The translations under genes were made by a program, and so were the position numbers. Below the pieces are notes generated by a model. It was not told the origin of the DNA and did not search any database. It worked only from the letters and a program-made list of their open reading frames with translations. Below, in pieces: positions 11,051 through 22,517 of a stretch of DNA of 64,000 bases. The DNA comes from Pyricularia pennisetigena (Eukaryota; Ascomycota; Sordariomycetes; Magnaporthales; Pyriculariaceae). The stretch's first letter is position 1, and each line of letters starts with the position of its first letter. The stretch is taken from contig NC_043741.1 in the NCBI RefSeq assembly GCF_004337985.1, positions 4,812,140 through 4,876,139 of the forward strand, given 5' to 3'.

Positions 11051-13331
11051 CTATTTGCTTGGTTTCATCCGCAGCAGCTTATCGACCTTGTCCAGTTGTG
11101 AGTGGCGGACGACCAGACTGATGAACTCCTTCCTGTGAATCTGGTTCTCGCCCGTCCCGACTCGGTCACTGAAATACCGCTTCAGCAGATCTCCGATCGC
11201 GATACCCTGTGGGTTCGCCGCAAGAGCGGCCACGATCTCGTCGGGGGTGACCACGCCAGGCTTGGGGCTGTCGGCCTTGATGGGCGATCCAGGTTTTGAG
11301 CCTGCAAGGTTCGAGTGGTCAGCAATCATCCATTGCAGTGATTCGAAAAAAAAAAAAAAAAAAGGATATCCAGAAACGTACCTGCTCCCGGAGTAGGACT
11401 TCCGGCCCTGGAGCCAACAGGCGTGCCGCGAGAACTGCCGCCGGTGGCTCCCAACTTGAGTCGGTTCTTCTTAATGCCACCATCTGACATCTCTCCAGCG
11501 GTAGCTTCACCATCACTTGTAGCACCGCCAGGGCCCTTGGCACGTTGTCCAGGCACTGGAGTGCTGGAGCGGCTGGGCTGTACCGAGCCGGTAGCCAATT
11601 TCTTTGCCTTCTTGCGGGATGCCTCGTTCTCGCTCGATTCGGACAAATTCGGTGAACCCGGGCGCTTGAGAGACTTCCCTTGCTTGTTCTTACTAGGAGA
11701 GGTGCCACTCCCTTTAGCTGCGGCTCCCACGGAAAGCTTTTCCTTTTCTTTGGCTTCTTTGGCCTCTTTCTCTTTAGCCTCCTTCTCCTTGGCCTCCTTC
11801 TCCTTGGCCTCCTTTTCCTCGTCCGGCTCCGATTCCGAGCTCTGTACAGCGAGTTAGCAGAGAGATCCTGAAAAGATGGAGGGGATAATCTTACACTCGA
11901 CGAGTCATATGGGTTGTCCTTGTCGTCGGAATCACTCTGGTACATCAAGTGCTTCTCACGACGGGCGAGAGCCTTGCGGACACGCTTGCCCTCTTCCTTT
12001 CGCAGTTGCTCCATGAGCTCTTCTTCGGCCTCTTCTTTCTCCACTTGCTTCTCGTTCGCATCACCGAACAGGTTGGCGCCGAGGTGGTTCCGCCGCTGTC
12101 GCTCTTTTGCCTCCTTGGTCTCCTCATCCCTCTCCTTCTCAAACGTGTGGTTTTCGTCATCATCCTGGAACTCGTCGCCCGACATATCAATGTCGTCCTG
12201 GTCGAGCTTCTCGGACCTGGGAGCAGACCGGTAGGTGTTGCTTTCCTTCTTGACCTTGGTTGCTCTGCCACCTCGAAGGAAATCCCGCGTAGCAGCAATC
12301 TCTTGCTCGAGCTTCATCTGCTCCTTCTTCTCCTCAGTCATCTTGTGCGGGCCGATGGCAATGTTTTGCTTCATGATGCTCTCGGCCTGCTCGATGCTGA
12401 ATGCCTTGAAGTGAGGCTTTGACGTGAACTTGTAGTACTTCTCCAACGGGACCATCTTAAAGCCCTCGCCGCTAATAACGAGACCAACGTTTGCCTGGGA
12501 TAGAGCGGCAACATATTGGCCAACCCACACGTTCTTGCCATCCGCGTCTTCCAAATGCCATGGCAGAGCTTCTTCGTAACGTAGCTCGGATGTCTTGGGA
12601 TCGTAGTCCTTCTTCGTCTGTCGGTGGGACGTGAAGGCTTTCTCTTTCTTTTGGGGTGGCGGCTTCTTTTGCGCAGGTGGCTCGTTCGCCTTGATGGTTG
12701 GCGCGATCTGGGCCAGGTCCGCCGCTCGTTGAGCTTCCTTATCCGCCTTGATCTGTGCCAATCTCTCGGCCTCCTTGTCGTCTGTTGTAGGCTCGGGCGG
12801 AGGTGGGCTCGGCTTGACCTCCTCCTCCTCCTCTGGTACCACTCTGGCCGCCGGTGGCTGTCGCGGGTCACGGCGATGGAGAGTGACAGGACGCGAGAAC
12901 TGTTCAGGGTCGGTGGGATCGATGCCATTTATTGGATCACCTTGGACTGCCTTGGCCCGGGCCAATCGCATCACATGGAATCGTGCCTCCATGAGGGCAC
13001 GCTTCGAGACCATGAGCGGATATTCGACAACGTTGGGCGGCGCAGGCTCCGTCCATCCCCCGTTGAGCTTGCGCCGAGCCTCAAATTCCTTGAGCTTCTG
13101 GTAGTCCTGCTCGCGGAGAGCCTCGACCGGATCCTTTGACGGACCGGCTTTCGCAATAACAGTCGCGGACGGCTTTATTGTAGATGCGGGCCGGTTCATC
13201 TGCTTGGATGGGTCGTTTCGGCCTCGCGCCACCAGTGGGTTCACCGCACGCGGTCGGCGGTACGGGCGTTTGGGCGCCTGCGCCTGGCCAGGCTGGCCGT
13301 TCGGGGGATTGGGAGGCGGCGGCGCACTCAT
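11051..13331 (-). CDS. TFG1: Transcription initiation factor TFIIF large (alpha/RAP74) subunit
   Basis: Three exons, 13331-11895, 11841-11382 and 11301-11051, giving 715 residues. The N-terminal half has the RAP74 dimerisation region, including LPWHLEDADGKNVWVGQYV and the FKMVPLEKYYKF segment. The middle is a long acidic/basic linker. The C-terminus, LLKRYFSDRVGTGENQIHRK and onward to RMKPSK, matches the winged-helix domain that binds the CTD phosphatase Fcp1. TFIIF associates with RNA polymerase II and acts in start-site selection and elongation. Exon 2 carries four 15-bp repeats encoding Lys-Glu-Ala-Lys-Glu units. The second intron contains an 18-base A run on the plus strand (a pyrimidine tract in the sense strand). 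Reading through intron 1 in the exon 1 frame gives an arginine-rich false C-terminus that should not be used. Confidence 0.93.
11762..11821 (-). repeat. Four tandem 15-bp units in TFG1 exon 2
   Basis: Four near-identical units of the type GCCTCCTTCTCCTTG lie head to tail and encode a charged helical K/E/A repeat in the TFIIF linker. Length variation between strains is likely at such a site. Confidence 0.8.
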
Positions 13332-14732
13332 GTTTACTTATCTGATGGACGAAGCGCGGAGGCTACAGTTGAGCAGATATGATTGCGCTCGAGTGAACGT
13401 AATGAAGAGGGTGAAGACCGATTTTAAAAAGGCCTTGGCACCAAAGGAAAGGAGACAACGTCAAAAATAAACACCATCGAAGTACTTTTGATGGAATGGT
13501 TGTTTACGTGGGAGAAAAATAAAAAAAAGAAAAATTGAAAAAAAGAGAGCGCGACAACAGGTTGAGTAAAAGAGGGCAATAAAAGTGCCCGCGAACCTCC
13601 CTCAAGTTTGGATCCCTTGGCGCGTTGATGCACGTCAGCAGCAGTGTGAAAGTCAACCAGATGTTGACGGAGACCTGACGGCTACTTGCTTGTCTGCATG
13701 CGGAATGACGGGGTTGGCTTGTGTACAGTGCCAGATTTGCTTGTAGAGTCGCCCACAAGTTTTTTGTAAGATTGCCAATCACATTACGAGGACTATAGCA
13801 TGGAGTGGATCCGGCTTACTGTGTCTTGAGCTTCTAAGCACTGTGACAGAGAATCATAAGGTTATGATGAAGGTATCTAGGCAAGCTAGGGAAGCAACTG
13901 AGGGGCAGCTACAGATAATGTTCTACTGCAACTCTGCCTACATGTATGCTTTGAAAGTCCATAGAAGCTATTTGATGTTGTTGAGCGTTATTGCAGGTGT
14001 TTATATATTTTGTGGATGTTTGCTTTGCACCTCTGACTTGCTTGCTCTGGGTTAGCGTCTTTGGGAGTTGCTGCTGCAAATAGATGCACTGTGTGGAGCA
14101 TGCTCGACTGCTCAGTAGCAGAAAGGACAGTATGCCTAGGTGGCCCTTGATTGACTTGAGGCTTCCTTGTCCAAGGTTCAAATTCGTCAAGCAGCAGCTG
14201 ACATTTTGTGCTGCCTCGATAATTTATCACTTTTTCCCCTGCTTTGCAGCGCCCCGGCCAAACCCAAGCTACATATTAAGTTTGGCGCGCCTATTCTAAG
14301 TAAGCTTATAAGAACATCTTAAACAGATTGTCTCGTCAACGTAGAGTATAACTCACCCTCAGCCTGCCTGTATGTAAGCTATTCTTCTCTAAGGAGTACC
14401 CTTTGGGCGAGCCTCCCCTTTTTGATCGCAAAGTTCTGGATGCGAGCCATTGAGGGGACATACCATCAAGGACATTTCACCTCACCCACCCCCTACATGA
14501 GGCTGATTGTCAGTTAAACCATGCAAACAGCCTGTTTTGCATAAATTTGGCACAAAGAACAGAGCAGTCATCTCTCCACTAGTGCTTTCTGCACAAATTG
14601 TCTAGGCTAACCTGCTGGTTTATCATAAGCCAATATTCGACTTAGCTTTCTGGGTCCGACCTGGAAATCTTCTGAGCACGCAGGGTTGGCCAACAGGGCC
14701 ACTTATGGCTTGTAGCCTTCAATCGTCTCCAC
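13332..14732. other. Divergent intergenic region between TFG1 and the Cid1-like gene
   Basis: 1.4 kb shared as upstream sequence by TFG1 (minus) and the uridylyltransferase gene (plus). It has A/T-rich runs near 13515-13545 just upstream of TFG1. No coding frame with convincing features was found, and no clear TATA element for either gene. Confidence 0.55.
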
Positions 14733-17700
14733 ATGGAAAGGCCCGGGGCCCGGTCTGCAGGCCTGGAGGATAGGCTGCGCGGTCTCATACTCTCCAACAA
14801 TGGAAACGACAATAGTTTCTTGTCCTCTTCCTCACCGGCAAAGACCTCCATCGACATCCCAAGCGGGATAGCAAGGGACTCACTGCTGGATTCCGACATT
14901 CAACCTTTGCCCGGTCCGGCCGAGGCCACGGCTGCCAAGCAGCCCAAAAATGGACGGAAACGTCTAAACCAAGCCCAAAGGCGGGAACTTTCTGCTCAAC
15001 TTTCCATCCCCATCGATCCACGTCCTTTGGCATCCAGTACTCAATGGGGATCACCAACGGGTTCCGGTGCCCATCGGTACAATGCCCACCCACACCAATA
15101 CTCGCACAGATCTCATTCGGCCACACTAAACCAGTTCGATTCCAACTTTCATGGATCCCCACCTGGCCATCGATACATGAATCACCGCCAGAACCTACCG
15201 AGCAATGGTCCTCCTGGGTTTGAGGACCAGTGGCGACCTCAGCATGGCGGGAATCCGGATGCAATGCTAAGGAACCGACACCAGCAGTATCCGAGGCCTC
15301 AATTCGAGGCAAGTTCGGGCCATAGAGGTTCGTACACTGGAGGTCACGGAAGGCATCCCCCCTTGACACAAGAGACTTTAGACAACCAAGCGGCGCTCTT
15401 GAACGGGCTGTGCGAGACTATTATCAAGGATGCCGAGATCTCCTTTGAAGAAATCGCGAGAAACGAAGCGTTTCGCCTCAGGATTGAGTACATCTGTCGC
15501 AAAGCCATCACGCAGCACGAGCTGCAGTATGACCCAGGCTTCATCCCCGAGACGGTGCAGCTAAGGTGCTTTGGCAGCCTTTCCTCTGGCTTTGCTACCA
15601 AGGCCTCTGACATGGATCTGGGTCTTCTATCGCCGCTCTCTTGTCCTCCGCCTGATGACTGCAACTCGCCCATACCGCGAATTTTGGAAAAGGCATTTCT
15701 TGAAGCTGGTCTGGGAGCCAGATTACTCACACGCACAAGGGTGCCCATAATAAAGCTATGTGAGAAGCCTTCAGAGCAGCTTTACAAGGCTCTTTGCCAG
15801 GCCAGAGTAAAATGGGAAAGAGGAGAACCAGAAGACCAGGGTGCTAGCGGCGACGAAGCGGCCGAAGATGAAGACGAAGACGCGAGTCCTGTTGTAATCG
15901 AGCCGAATGAGAGTGCCACTGTGTCATCACCTGCACCTGATGTTTCTCTGAGCAACCCAGAGTTGGCATTGATTCCGGGATCTGGGCTATATGAGGACGA
16001 ACTTGGCAAGTTGAGACAGATTGGCACCACAAGCCTCGGCAATTACTTCAACTCGGCAAAGAAACTCCTCAGAAAGTTTGGCAAACGTGACATCAACAGT
16101 ACCAACGCTAGCGAGCTCTCGGAGGATGATCTCCAAGTGGTAACAGACGTTGCATACGCATTTGTGCATGGTTTGGCCGACGAGGAGCTCAAAGCCCGTC
16201 TCAAAAGCAGATATTCTGTTTTCGCCGGGACCGAGTCACGGCACACTCACTACCGCGGCCTGTCGGGAATGATGGCCCAGATAGAGGGCGAGCTTCTGGC
16301 GATGACGTGGGATAAACGCTCGCTCCAGGAGAAAGATGCGCGCTCAGAGAGTGAAGCCAGCAACAAGATCAAGTATTGGGGAGCACTACAGGATCAGAGG
16401 TCGTTTGGAACTGATCCACTGGGCTTTAGTAAGGAACTCAAGCTTATGCGGAGCATGCTCCAAAGTATCCCTTCAATTCAGATCCAGACCTTGAAGCAGT
16501 TGCAGAGCGAGTCCGCCATTGAATACCATCAGCGAACGGTCAAGCTTTGCATGGAGCTTGGGATTTACGACGCAACAAGCCACGATAACCCTCGTCTACC
16601 GATCGCCATTCGCCAGTATGCACTGGGCATCTGGGATCACAAGATCCGCGACCAGGTGCTTACTTGTATAGAAGGCATGGGGGCCAGCAGCTTGAAGGCT
16701 GTTGCAAGGCTACACAAGAGCCTCCAATTGGCAGCCGACTTTGAGAAGGCTCTTTCCAAGGGCTTCTACCCAGATGACATCGAACTTGTAAAAACTTACA
16801 TTGGTATTCTTCGAAGACCATTGCAGCGCTCAAACCCTCCGCATCATTACTACGACTTTGTGGTGCCCCTGACCCCTGAAGATATGGCCACTGTCCAGGC
16901 CGTCAAAAACCTATCCGACCCCTCTGTCGCCGTTCGCAAGGCTCCGCGAGATCCTTTCGGCAACGGACTAGAGTTCCCAAAGTCTGGCGTTGGTGTCCAG
17001 TGCGACATCAACTTCTCGGCGCACCTCGCCCTGCAGAATACGCTGCTTCTTCGATGCTACTCTTATGTAGACCCGCGAGTGCGTCCCATGGTACTCTTTG
17101 TCAAGCATTGGGCAAAAGCCCGTGGCATCAACACGCCGTATAGGGGAACTTTGAGCAGCTATGGCTACGTTCTCATGGTGCTACACTATCTGGTGAATGT
17201 CGCACAGCCTTTTGTCTGCCCCAATCTCCAGCAACTGGCAAGGCCGCCGAACCCGCACATGACCCCGGCAGAGATGGAGGCAACGCAATTTTGCAAGGGC
17301 AAAGATGTGCGGTTTTGGAGAGATGAAGAGGAGATAAAGGGCTTAGCAAGTCAAAATCTACTCACGCAAAATCGGGACTCGGTTGGGCACTTGCTGCGCG
17401 GCTTCTTCGAATACTACGCGCACCCAGGTGCCTTGAGTACAGGGCAAGGTCACGGATTTGAATGGGGGCGTGAGGTCCTGAGCCTACGAACACCGGGCGG
17501 ACTCTTGACAAAGCAAGAGAAGGGTTGGACTGGCGCCAAGACTGTCATTGTGCGACAGCCAAGTACGCCTGCCGGTGCTCCTGCGACACTTTTTGAGCCT
17601 TCAGGGCAGTTGGCCACTTCACCCCGCTCTACCGTTGGGCCTCGACAGGCTGCCAGCACGGAAACGAAGGAGGTTCGCAACCGATACCTCTTTGCAATCG

Positions 17701-17936
17701 AGGACCCGTTTGAGATTGATCACAACGTTGCGCGAACGGTGACGCACAACGGAATTGTCGGCATCCGCGACGAGTTTAGACGGGCGTGGCGCATCATCCG
17801 GGGCGTCAGCAAGGCAACCTCTCCCAGCGAGAACCTCTTACAATATATCGAGTCGGATCGCGACAACGAGGTCACTGGCAACTTGAGCGAACTTGTGGAT
17901 GAGATTCACGGTGTTGGGCGCAAGGGTTTTTCCTGA
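14733..17936 (+). CDS. Cid1-like terminal uridylyl/adenylyltransferase with a large internal insertion
   Basis: Single exon, 1067 residues. The first 215 or so residues are disordered (Ser, Pro, Gln, His). The nucleotidyltransferase fold follows: CFGSLSSGFATKASDMDLGL supplies Asp293 and Asp295, then RVPIIKL. The third catalytic Asp758 is in GVGVQCDINF, followed by MVLFVKHWAKARGINTPYRG and LSSYGYVLMVLHYLV, very close to S. pombe Cid1. The PAP-associated domain ends with EDPFEIDHNVARTV. Its His997 aligns with the Cid1 histidine that favours UTP, so uridylyl transfer is likely (inference from family knowledge). In Cid1, RIPIIKL and the QCD motif are nearly adjacent; here about 400 residues intervene, beginning with an acidic linker and then looking mostly helical. 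Likely role: 3' tailing of mRNA or small RNA before decay. The start is the first ATG of the frame. Confidence 0.9.
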   Translation: MERPGARSAGLEDRLRGLILSNNGNDNSFLSSSSPAKTSIDIPSGIARDSLLDSDIQPLPGPAEATAAKQPKNGRKRLNQAQRRELSAQLSIPIDPRPLASSTQWGSPTGSGAHRYNAHPHQYSHRSHSATLNQFDSNFHGSPPGHRYMNHRQNLPSNGPPGFEDQWRPQHGGNPDAMLRNRHQQYPRPQFEASSGHRGSYTGGHGRHPPLTQETLDNQAALLNGLCETIIKDAEISFEEIARNEAFRLRIEYICRKAITQHELQYDPGFIPETVQLRCFGSLSSGFATKASDMDLGLLSPLSCPPPDDCNSPIPRILEKAFLEAGLGARLLTRTRVPIIKLCEKPSEQLYKALCQARVKWERGEPEDQGASGDEAAEDEDEDASPVVIEPNESATVSSPAPDVSLSNPELALIPGSGLYEDELGKLRQIGTTSLGNYFNSAKKLLRKFGKRDINSTNASELSEDDLQVVTDVAYAFVHGLADEELKARLKSRYSVFAGTESRHTHYRGLSGMMAQIEGELLAMTWDKRSLQEKDARSESEASNKIKYWGALQDQRSFGTDPLGFSKELKLMRSMLQSIPSIQIQTLKQLQSESAIEYHQRTVKLCMELGIYDATSHDNPRLPIAIRQYALGIWDHKIRDQVLTCIEGMGASSLKAVARLHKSLQLAADFEKALSKGFYPDDIELVKTYIGILRRPLQRSNPPHHYYDFVVPLTPEDMATVQAVKNLSDPSVAVRKAPRDPFGNGLEFPKSGVGVQCDINFSAHLALQNTLLLRCYSYVDPRVRPMVLFVKHWAKARGINTPYRGTLSSYGYVLMVLHYLVNVAQPFVCPNLQQLARPPNPHMTPAEMEATQFCKGKDVRFWRDEEEIKGLASQNLLTQNRDSVGHLLRGFFEYYAHPGALSTGQGHGFEWGREVLSLRTPGGLLTKQEKGWTGAKTVIVRQPSTPAGAPATLFEPSGQLATSPRSTVGPRQAASTETKEVRNRYLFAIEDPFEIDHNVARTVTHNGIVGIRDEFRRAWRIIRGVSKATSPSENLLQYIESDRDNEVTGNLSELVDEIHGVGRKGFS

Positions 17937-18897
17937 GGGACAAGGAAATGGAAGGCTTTGTATTTGTATACCCGATGACTATAGGGGGAGTATTTATCGT
18001 TCATCAACAAATGCCACAGTGTGGGTTATATGGGAAACACAGGTATGGTTTTCCAGGTTCACTGGCCAAGCCAGCACCTTTCTTTTGTATGGCTTGGATG
18101 ATGCTGGAAACTTTGGTCTTCCATATGTGTGATGTTGGCGACCGAATTTGGCAACAACAGATGTTCTTATCCACCTCGGCCTCTAAATGCGATGCTTTAT
18201 GCGGCCAAAAATTACCTACTGGAGTGAATCTGCGCAAGTCTCTTTGATTTCCATTTTTCTGTTTGTTTGTTTTGGTACTGATCAAGGGTAGCGCTTGGTG
18301 ACCCTGGGAACATTCTTTTTTTTTTTTTTTAAACAGACGAGGGAAGTTGGACCATTTCCTTAACTCCTTTAACTTTTGAGGGTGCATATTCTCCCTTTTG
18401 GTTGCATGCCATCTACATGGCAACACAGCAACCGAAGGCAATAATACTTATACTCATGTATGGCAAATAAACCCAGAAAGTATAATCTGACATCCATCTT
18501 GGGCGTTTCGCCTTGCTTTGAACCACGTCACCGACGAGTCGCCGAGCGGATTGTTGTTGAATCTAGGCACCTGCACTGGCGAAGAGGGTATAAAGCACCA
18601 CCGCCAGGCTCTGCAAACTACTTTCCACACCCTCTCAGACAAAAATCACACTCGAGCGCTTTCACACTCCTCTTTTCATGAAAGAATAGCATTAGCAAGT
18701 CCTGCAATATCAGGAAAATCCTATTTCACCTTGAGATTCTCACTCTCACCTACTCATCACCTGCGCAATCATAATTTGCGATACAAGGCCGGTGGCGTTG
18801 ACCACAAAAGCTAGCTGGGCGCAAACATTCTTTCTATCCTATTTGCTCTTACCCGAAAACTACCTGAGAACCTAGCAAGAGCTTTATCGGAGACAAG
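17937..18897. other. Intergenic upstream of the OTU-like gene
   Basis: 3' flank of the uridylyltransferase gene, then the promoter and leader of the next gene. A T14-type run lies near 18317-18330 and a TATA element at 18589. No other gene is visible. Confidence 0.6.
18589..18595 (+). promoter_or_regulatory. Probable TATA box of the OTU-like gene
   Basis: TATAAAG lies about 300 bp before the ATG at 18898 and is followed by a C/A- and CT-rich stretch typical of fungal leaders. Transcription would start near 18620-18630, leaving a leader of about 270 nt. Confidence 0.45.
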
Positions 18898-19190
18898 ATG
18901 ATGGCCTGCATGTCCGAGAGTCACATCATGGCAGACTGCCAAACCCAGCACCAAAGTTCGAACATCGAGCCAATCACGGACCAAATGGACAAGGCTACTA
19001 TCAATGACAGCCCAACTCTGCAAACTGAGCTGGCTATGGGATTTCCCGTGGGAATCACTGACGGGAGTGCCCTGGAAATCGACCAGCCCGAGGTGCTACT
19101 GCCTGTCTATGGGGACGCGAGCGGTGACGGCATCCAAGTCTCGGATCACAATGTCGACAAGGAGCTGTTCGCAACAGAGCTGGCGGAATC

Positions 19191-19223
<33 letters not shown>

Positions 19224-21711
19224 AAGCCTTGAGCAAAACACCACCGAGACCATCCGACCAGCACACAAAGCCGCGATCCTCACACTCCCATCACCTTCAC
19301 CCACCGAACCCCAAGCCGGCGACAGGGTCGCACACAGACCCGAGCTTCGATGGGAGACCCGAGATGGTGCTCTGTTCTACCGCGAGCCCGGAAGCGTAAT
19401 GCCAAACAATACCCCGGGGGTCGACGTTGAGGGCGCGGTAGAGGTCTATTGGAAACCCTCGGGCTACTTTTCATGGTACACTCCAACTGAGCAAGAAAAG
19501 GAGGCCGAGGAGTACATTGACAAGACATTACTCGACGACGGCCTTTCATTTTACTTTTCTCCGTCCCTACCCCACCGACCTGTATACCATGACTTGGTTA
19601 CCGACCAGAGGTACTACTTCCACGAGCGGCAGTCGCTTTGTGATCCCGCCAAGGCTGCTTGGTCGGCAGTCCGCGAGAGGTACCTGCAGATGGTGAGCGA
19701 GCCGGAGCAGAAACAACTCCCTGAGCCGATCGAGGAGGCTCTCACTGTGCCATCGCCCGCTGCGGTATCATCTTCGATCGACGAAACTCATCTTGTCTGG
19801 CCGTCTTTCACTACTGTGGCGTCTTCTGCTACCTCTCTGTTCTCTCCTGACATGGCCACACCCTCCACCGAGGCAGGATCGACTGCTCAGCAGGCCCTTA
19901 CCGTCGAAGATGCCGACCAAGTTTGCATGGCTGGGACCAAGAGACGGGCACCAGTGACGCCTGAAAGGAAGCATCCTCCCCAAAAGAGGGTCAAAACGAT
20001 CCCATCACCACCTACCACATGTGAGGACAAGCCAGCACCACCGCCGACCCTGACGCTCCCTACTGCTCCTAGAAGTTCGGATGTGTTTATAGAGCAGCTA
20101 TCCACCCAACAGAAGGCATATATGCTGGACCTCTGCGACATCAGGCAGGAGCCACTCATCCGCGACAGGCGGCCCGAGTTCGTCTACAAGCTATTGTTCG
20201 ACAAGACCGAGGCCTTGAACAAGCCTACAGCCCCGAGGCAGGCGTCCTCGACCACCGCGACAGCTGCAGCCACCAGCGCCGGCCGCACCCGACCCTCCCT
20301 GACAGCGCTGAGCTCAACGAGCAACAGCCAGGAAAACCCCATCTCGCTCGACATGCCAGAGTCCAAAGTTTGCACCCGGCGGGTCGGTACTGCCAGCAAC
20401 CCAATTTCGATCGGGCTAGGCATCGCAGAGGAGGACGTGGTAGTCGTCGTCTCGCCCGCGGGTTCCTCCTCAGCCAGTGCCGCGCCGAAGTCCACGCCGA
20501 GCCCCGAGTCTTCATGGGAACCGACGCGCAGCAAGGCTTTTGCTTCATCGCCAGAGCCCTCTCCACCCAGGGTCACCCGTTCCGCAGAGAAGAAAACCGC
20601 CGAGCCCCTGCGCCGGGACGGCTTTGGATTCTACCACACCAAGGACAAGGCGCTGCTTCGGTACCAGCAGACCTGCGAGGACCAGGGGGTGGTTCCGGGG
20701 ACCCTTCTACCGGACGGCCGCCAGCCCGACCGGCTTCTGATGGACAAATTCCGCGCCGACTCCAGGAACGCAAGGGGCACAACCGGCTTCAGCCCGAAAA
20801 AGGCCCTGATCCACCCGAGACAGACCCCCTTGCACAGCACAGAGTATTGGGACAACTGGCTCCAAAAAGGACAGGCGACGTCCACGCAGCGGACCGTCGC
20901 CACCGCCGATGCATACACCGCGGCTGACAGGCAGCGCTGGATAGACGACGCGCCCAGGAGCTCGAACCAGCCCGCTCTGCTGCGAGGTTTCCCCATGGTG
21001 GAGATGGTGACGTTTCTCCGGGCCGACAACCGCAGGGACGAGGGCAACTGCTACTGGAACGCTCTGGCGCTGCACATGTACGGCCGGGCGGATTTCGGCG
21101 CGCGCGTCAAGCTGGAGCACCTGCGGCACGTCGAGGCGGTGCTCAACACCCCGCAGCACCCGCGCCACCAAGCCTACGCCAAGGTCAACGCCCGATTTTT
21201 CCAAACCAACGCCGAGGGGCTGTCTGGCGGCCCGTTTGTCGCCAATATGTGGCAGATCCTGCACATGCCGGGGTCGTGGACGCCGTCGTGGATGACGCAG
21301 ATCACGGCCGACCTGTACGGCGTCTTCGTCGTCTTGTACACGCTCCACCGGTCCGAGAGGCGGCTGCTGGTCACCGAGACGACCACGCGCGGCGCCTACA
21401 ACTCGCGCCATATCTTCCTGCTCTTTGTCGACGGGAACCACTACCAGCCCATGATACCAAATGAATACGACCCGTCCGAGTTCCGCTGCCCGCGCCCGTC
21501 CAAGGACCTCACCAAGGCTTATGTGTTCGGCGACTCCAAGCGTTGGGGCGAAGGGGTCACGCATGGCTGGCGCCACGACGTCTCGTTTGGCAACCGTGTG
21601 CCCATGGCGTTGCCTGTTGATTACAACATGGGCGCGACCTTTGTCGATACCGAGCGGCTCATCAAGGCTGTGGTTGAAGGCGGTACTGGAGCTTGGAAAT
21701 CCGAACTATAA
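18898..21711 (+). CDS. Large polyQ-containing protein with OTU-like cysteine protease C-terminus
   Basis: Single exon, 937 residues. The N-terminal 700 residues are largely low-complexity (Pro, Ser, Thr, Ala), with a CAG-encoded glutamine run near residue 100 and basic KRRAP/KRVK patches that could be nuclear signals. The C-terminal 230 residues look folded. RRDEGNCYWNALALHMYG resembles the OTU nucleophile motif DGNC-aromatic, with candidate Cys718 and Asp714. FVDGNHYQPMIP resembles the OTU histidine motif, with candidate His848. The 130-residue Cys-His spacing and the intervening ITADLYGVFVVLYTL strand fit an OTU fold (inference). If active it would cleave ubiquitin or a ubiquitin-like protein. 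A second compact segment (about residues 155-265, Trp/Tyr-rich, EVYWKPSGYFSWY) is unidentified. No signal peptide. Two Met codons open the frame; the first is used. Confidence 0.8.
19195..19221 (+). repeat. CAG trinucleotide repeat encoding polyglutamine
   Basis: About nine uninterrupted CAG codons in frame in the OTU-like gene. Pure CAG runs are prone to slippage, so length polymorphism between isolates is expected. Confidence 0.9.
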
Positions 21712-22517
21712 AATGACACCATCTCGAGGAGCGGAGAGGAGATATTGATCCAGTCAGGGTTGATCAATTTGAGGCTCCAAGTGCTGCTGGGAAAGTCGAG
21801 ATTCTAGCTGGAGAAAGGTGGCTTGGCTGTTCACTAACTTTTTTTTTTTTTTGCATGGGACTCTCAAGACATGAAGCGAATAAAGAGAAAGACTAGGGGA
21901 ATTAGAGCGCTATTATCATCATTTATCATTTTGCATTCATCTCTATTCGACCAAGCCGAACGACACTCGAATTGATTTTGTTCAGACGGTTCTCTTGCCC
22001 ACTGCCCATCAACCTGGAGGAAGCGACCATGGCTGCAACGAGTGCAACCGGTCGGGCAGTAGGCCTTCTATGTCCGAAAGTCCAACAAGGGACATTTGAT
22101 CTTCCAACGCTCCGTTAGGCACTTCTTCTGGGATGAAGGAAATACCTGCTACCCAAATGGTAGCATCGTCGGTGAAGTCCTTTGTGAGGACCGTGATGGT
22201 GCTAAAAGCACATTGAGGAAAAAAACGGGGGAAAAATAGAACGGGAAAGGATGGCTAGAGGAATGATCATCTAAAGGAACTGGGATCTGGATCACCAACC
22301 AGAGCGGTTTAGCTCAAACTAATTGCATGTTGACCTTTCGTTTCGCTTGTTGTTTTTTTTGTTTTAAATATGCCCATAGCACCAAAGACGCCAAGCTTTG
22401 AAAAAGAAACCAAATGCATACCTTGCCCCCTTACCAGTTTGTGAGTCGTACAATGTTCGTCAGGCCGCCGCAGATCATAGTATATGTCATCAAAGGCTCA
22501 TATTGTTGTATGCTTGC
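21712..22517. other. Convergent intergenic region, OTU-like gene and PRS
   Basis: About 800 bp between facing stop codons. It has a T12-type run near 21841 and scattered A/T stretches. No supported coding or RNA feature. Confidence 0.6.

Noticed and set aside
20707..21576. A 289-codon open frame antisense to the OTU-like gene
   Set aside because: It mirrors the GC-rich third positions of the sense gene, has no domain or splice support, and disrupts nothing; a typical shadow frame.
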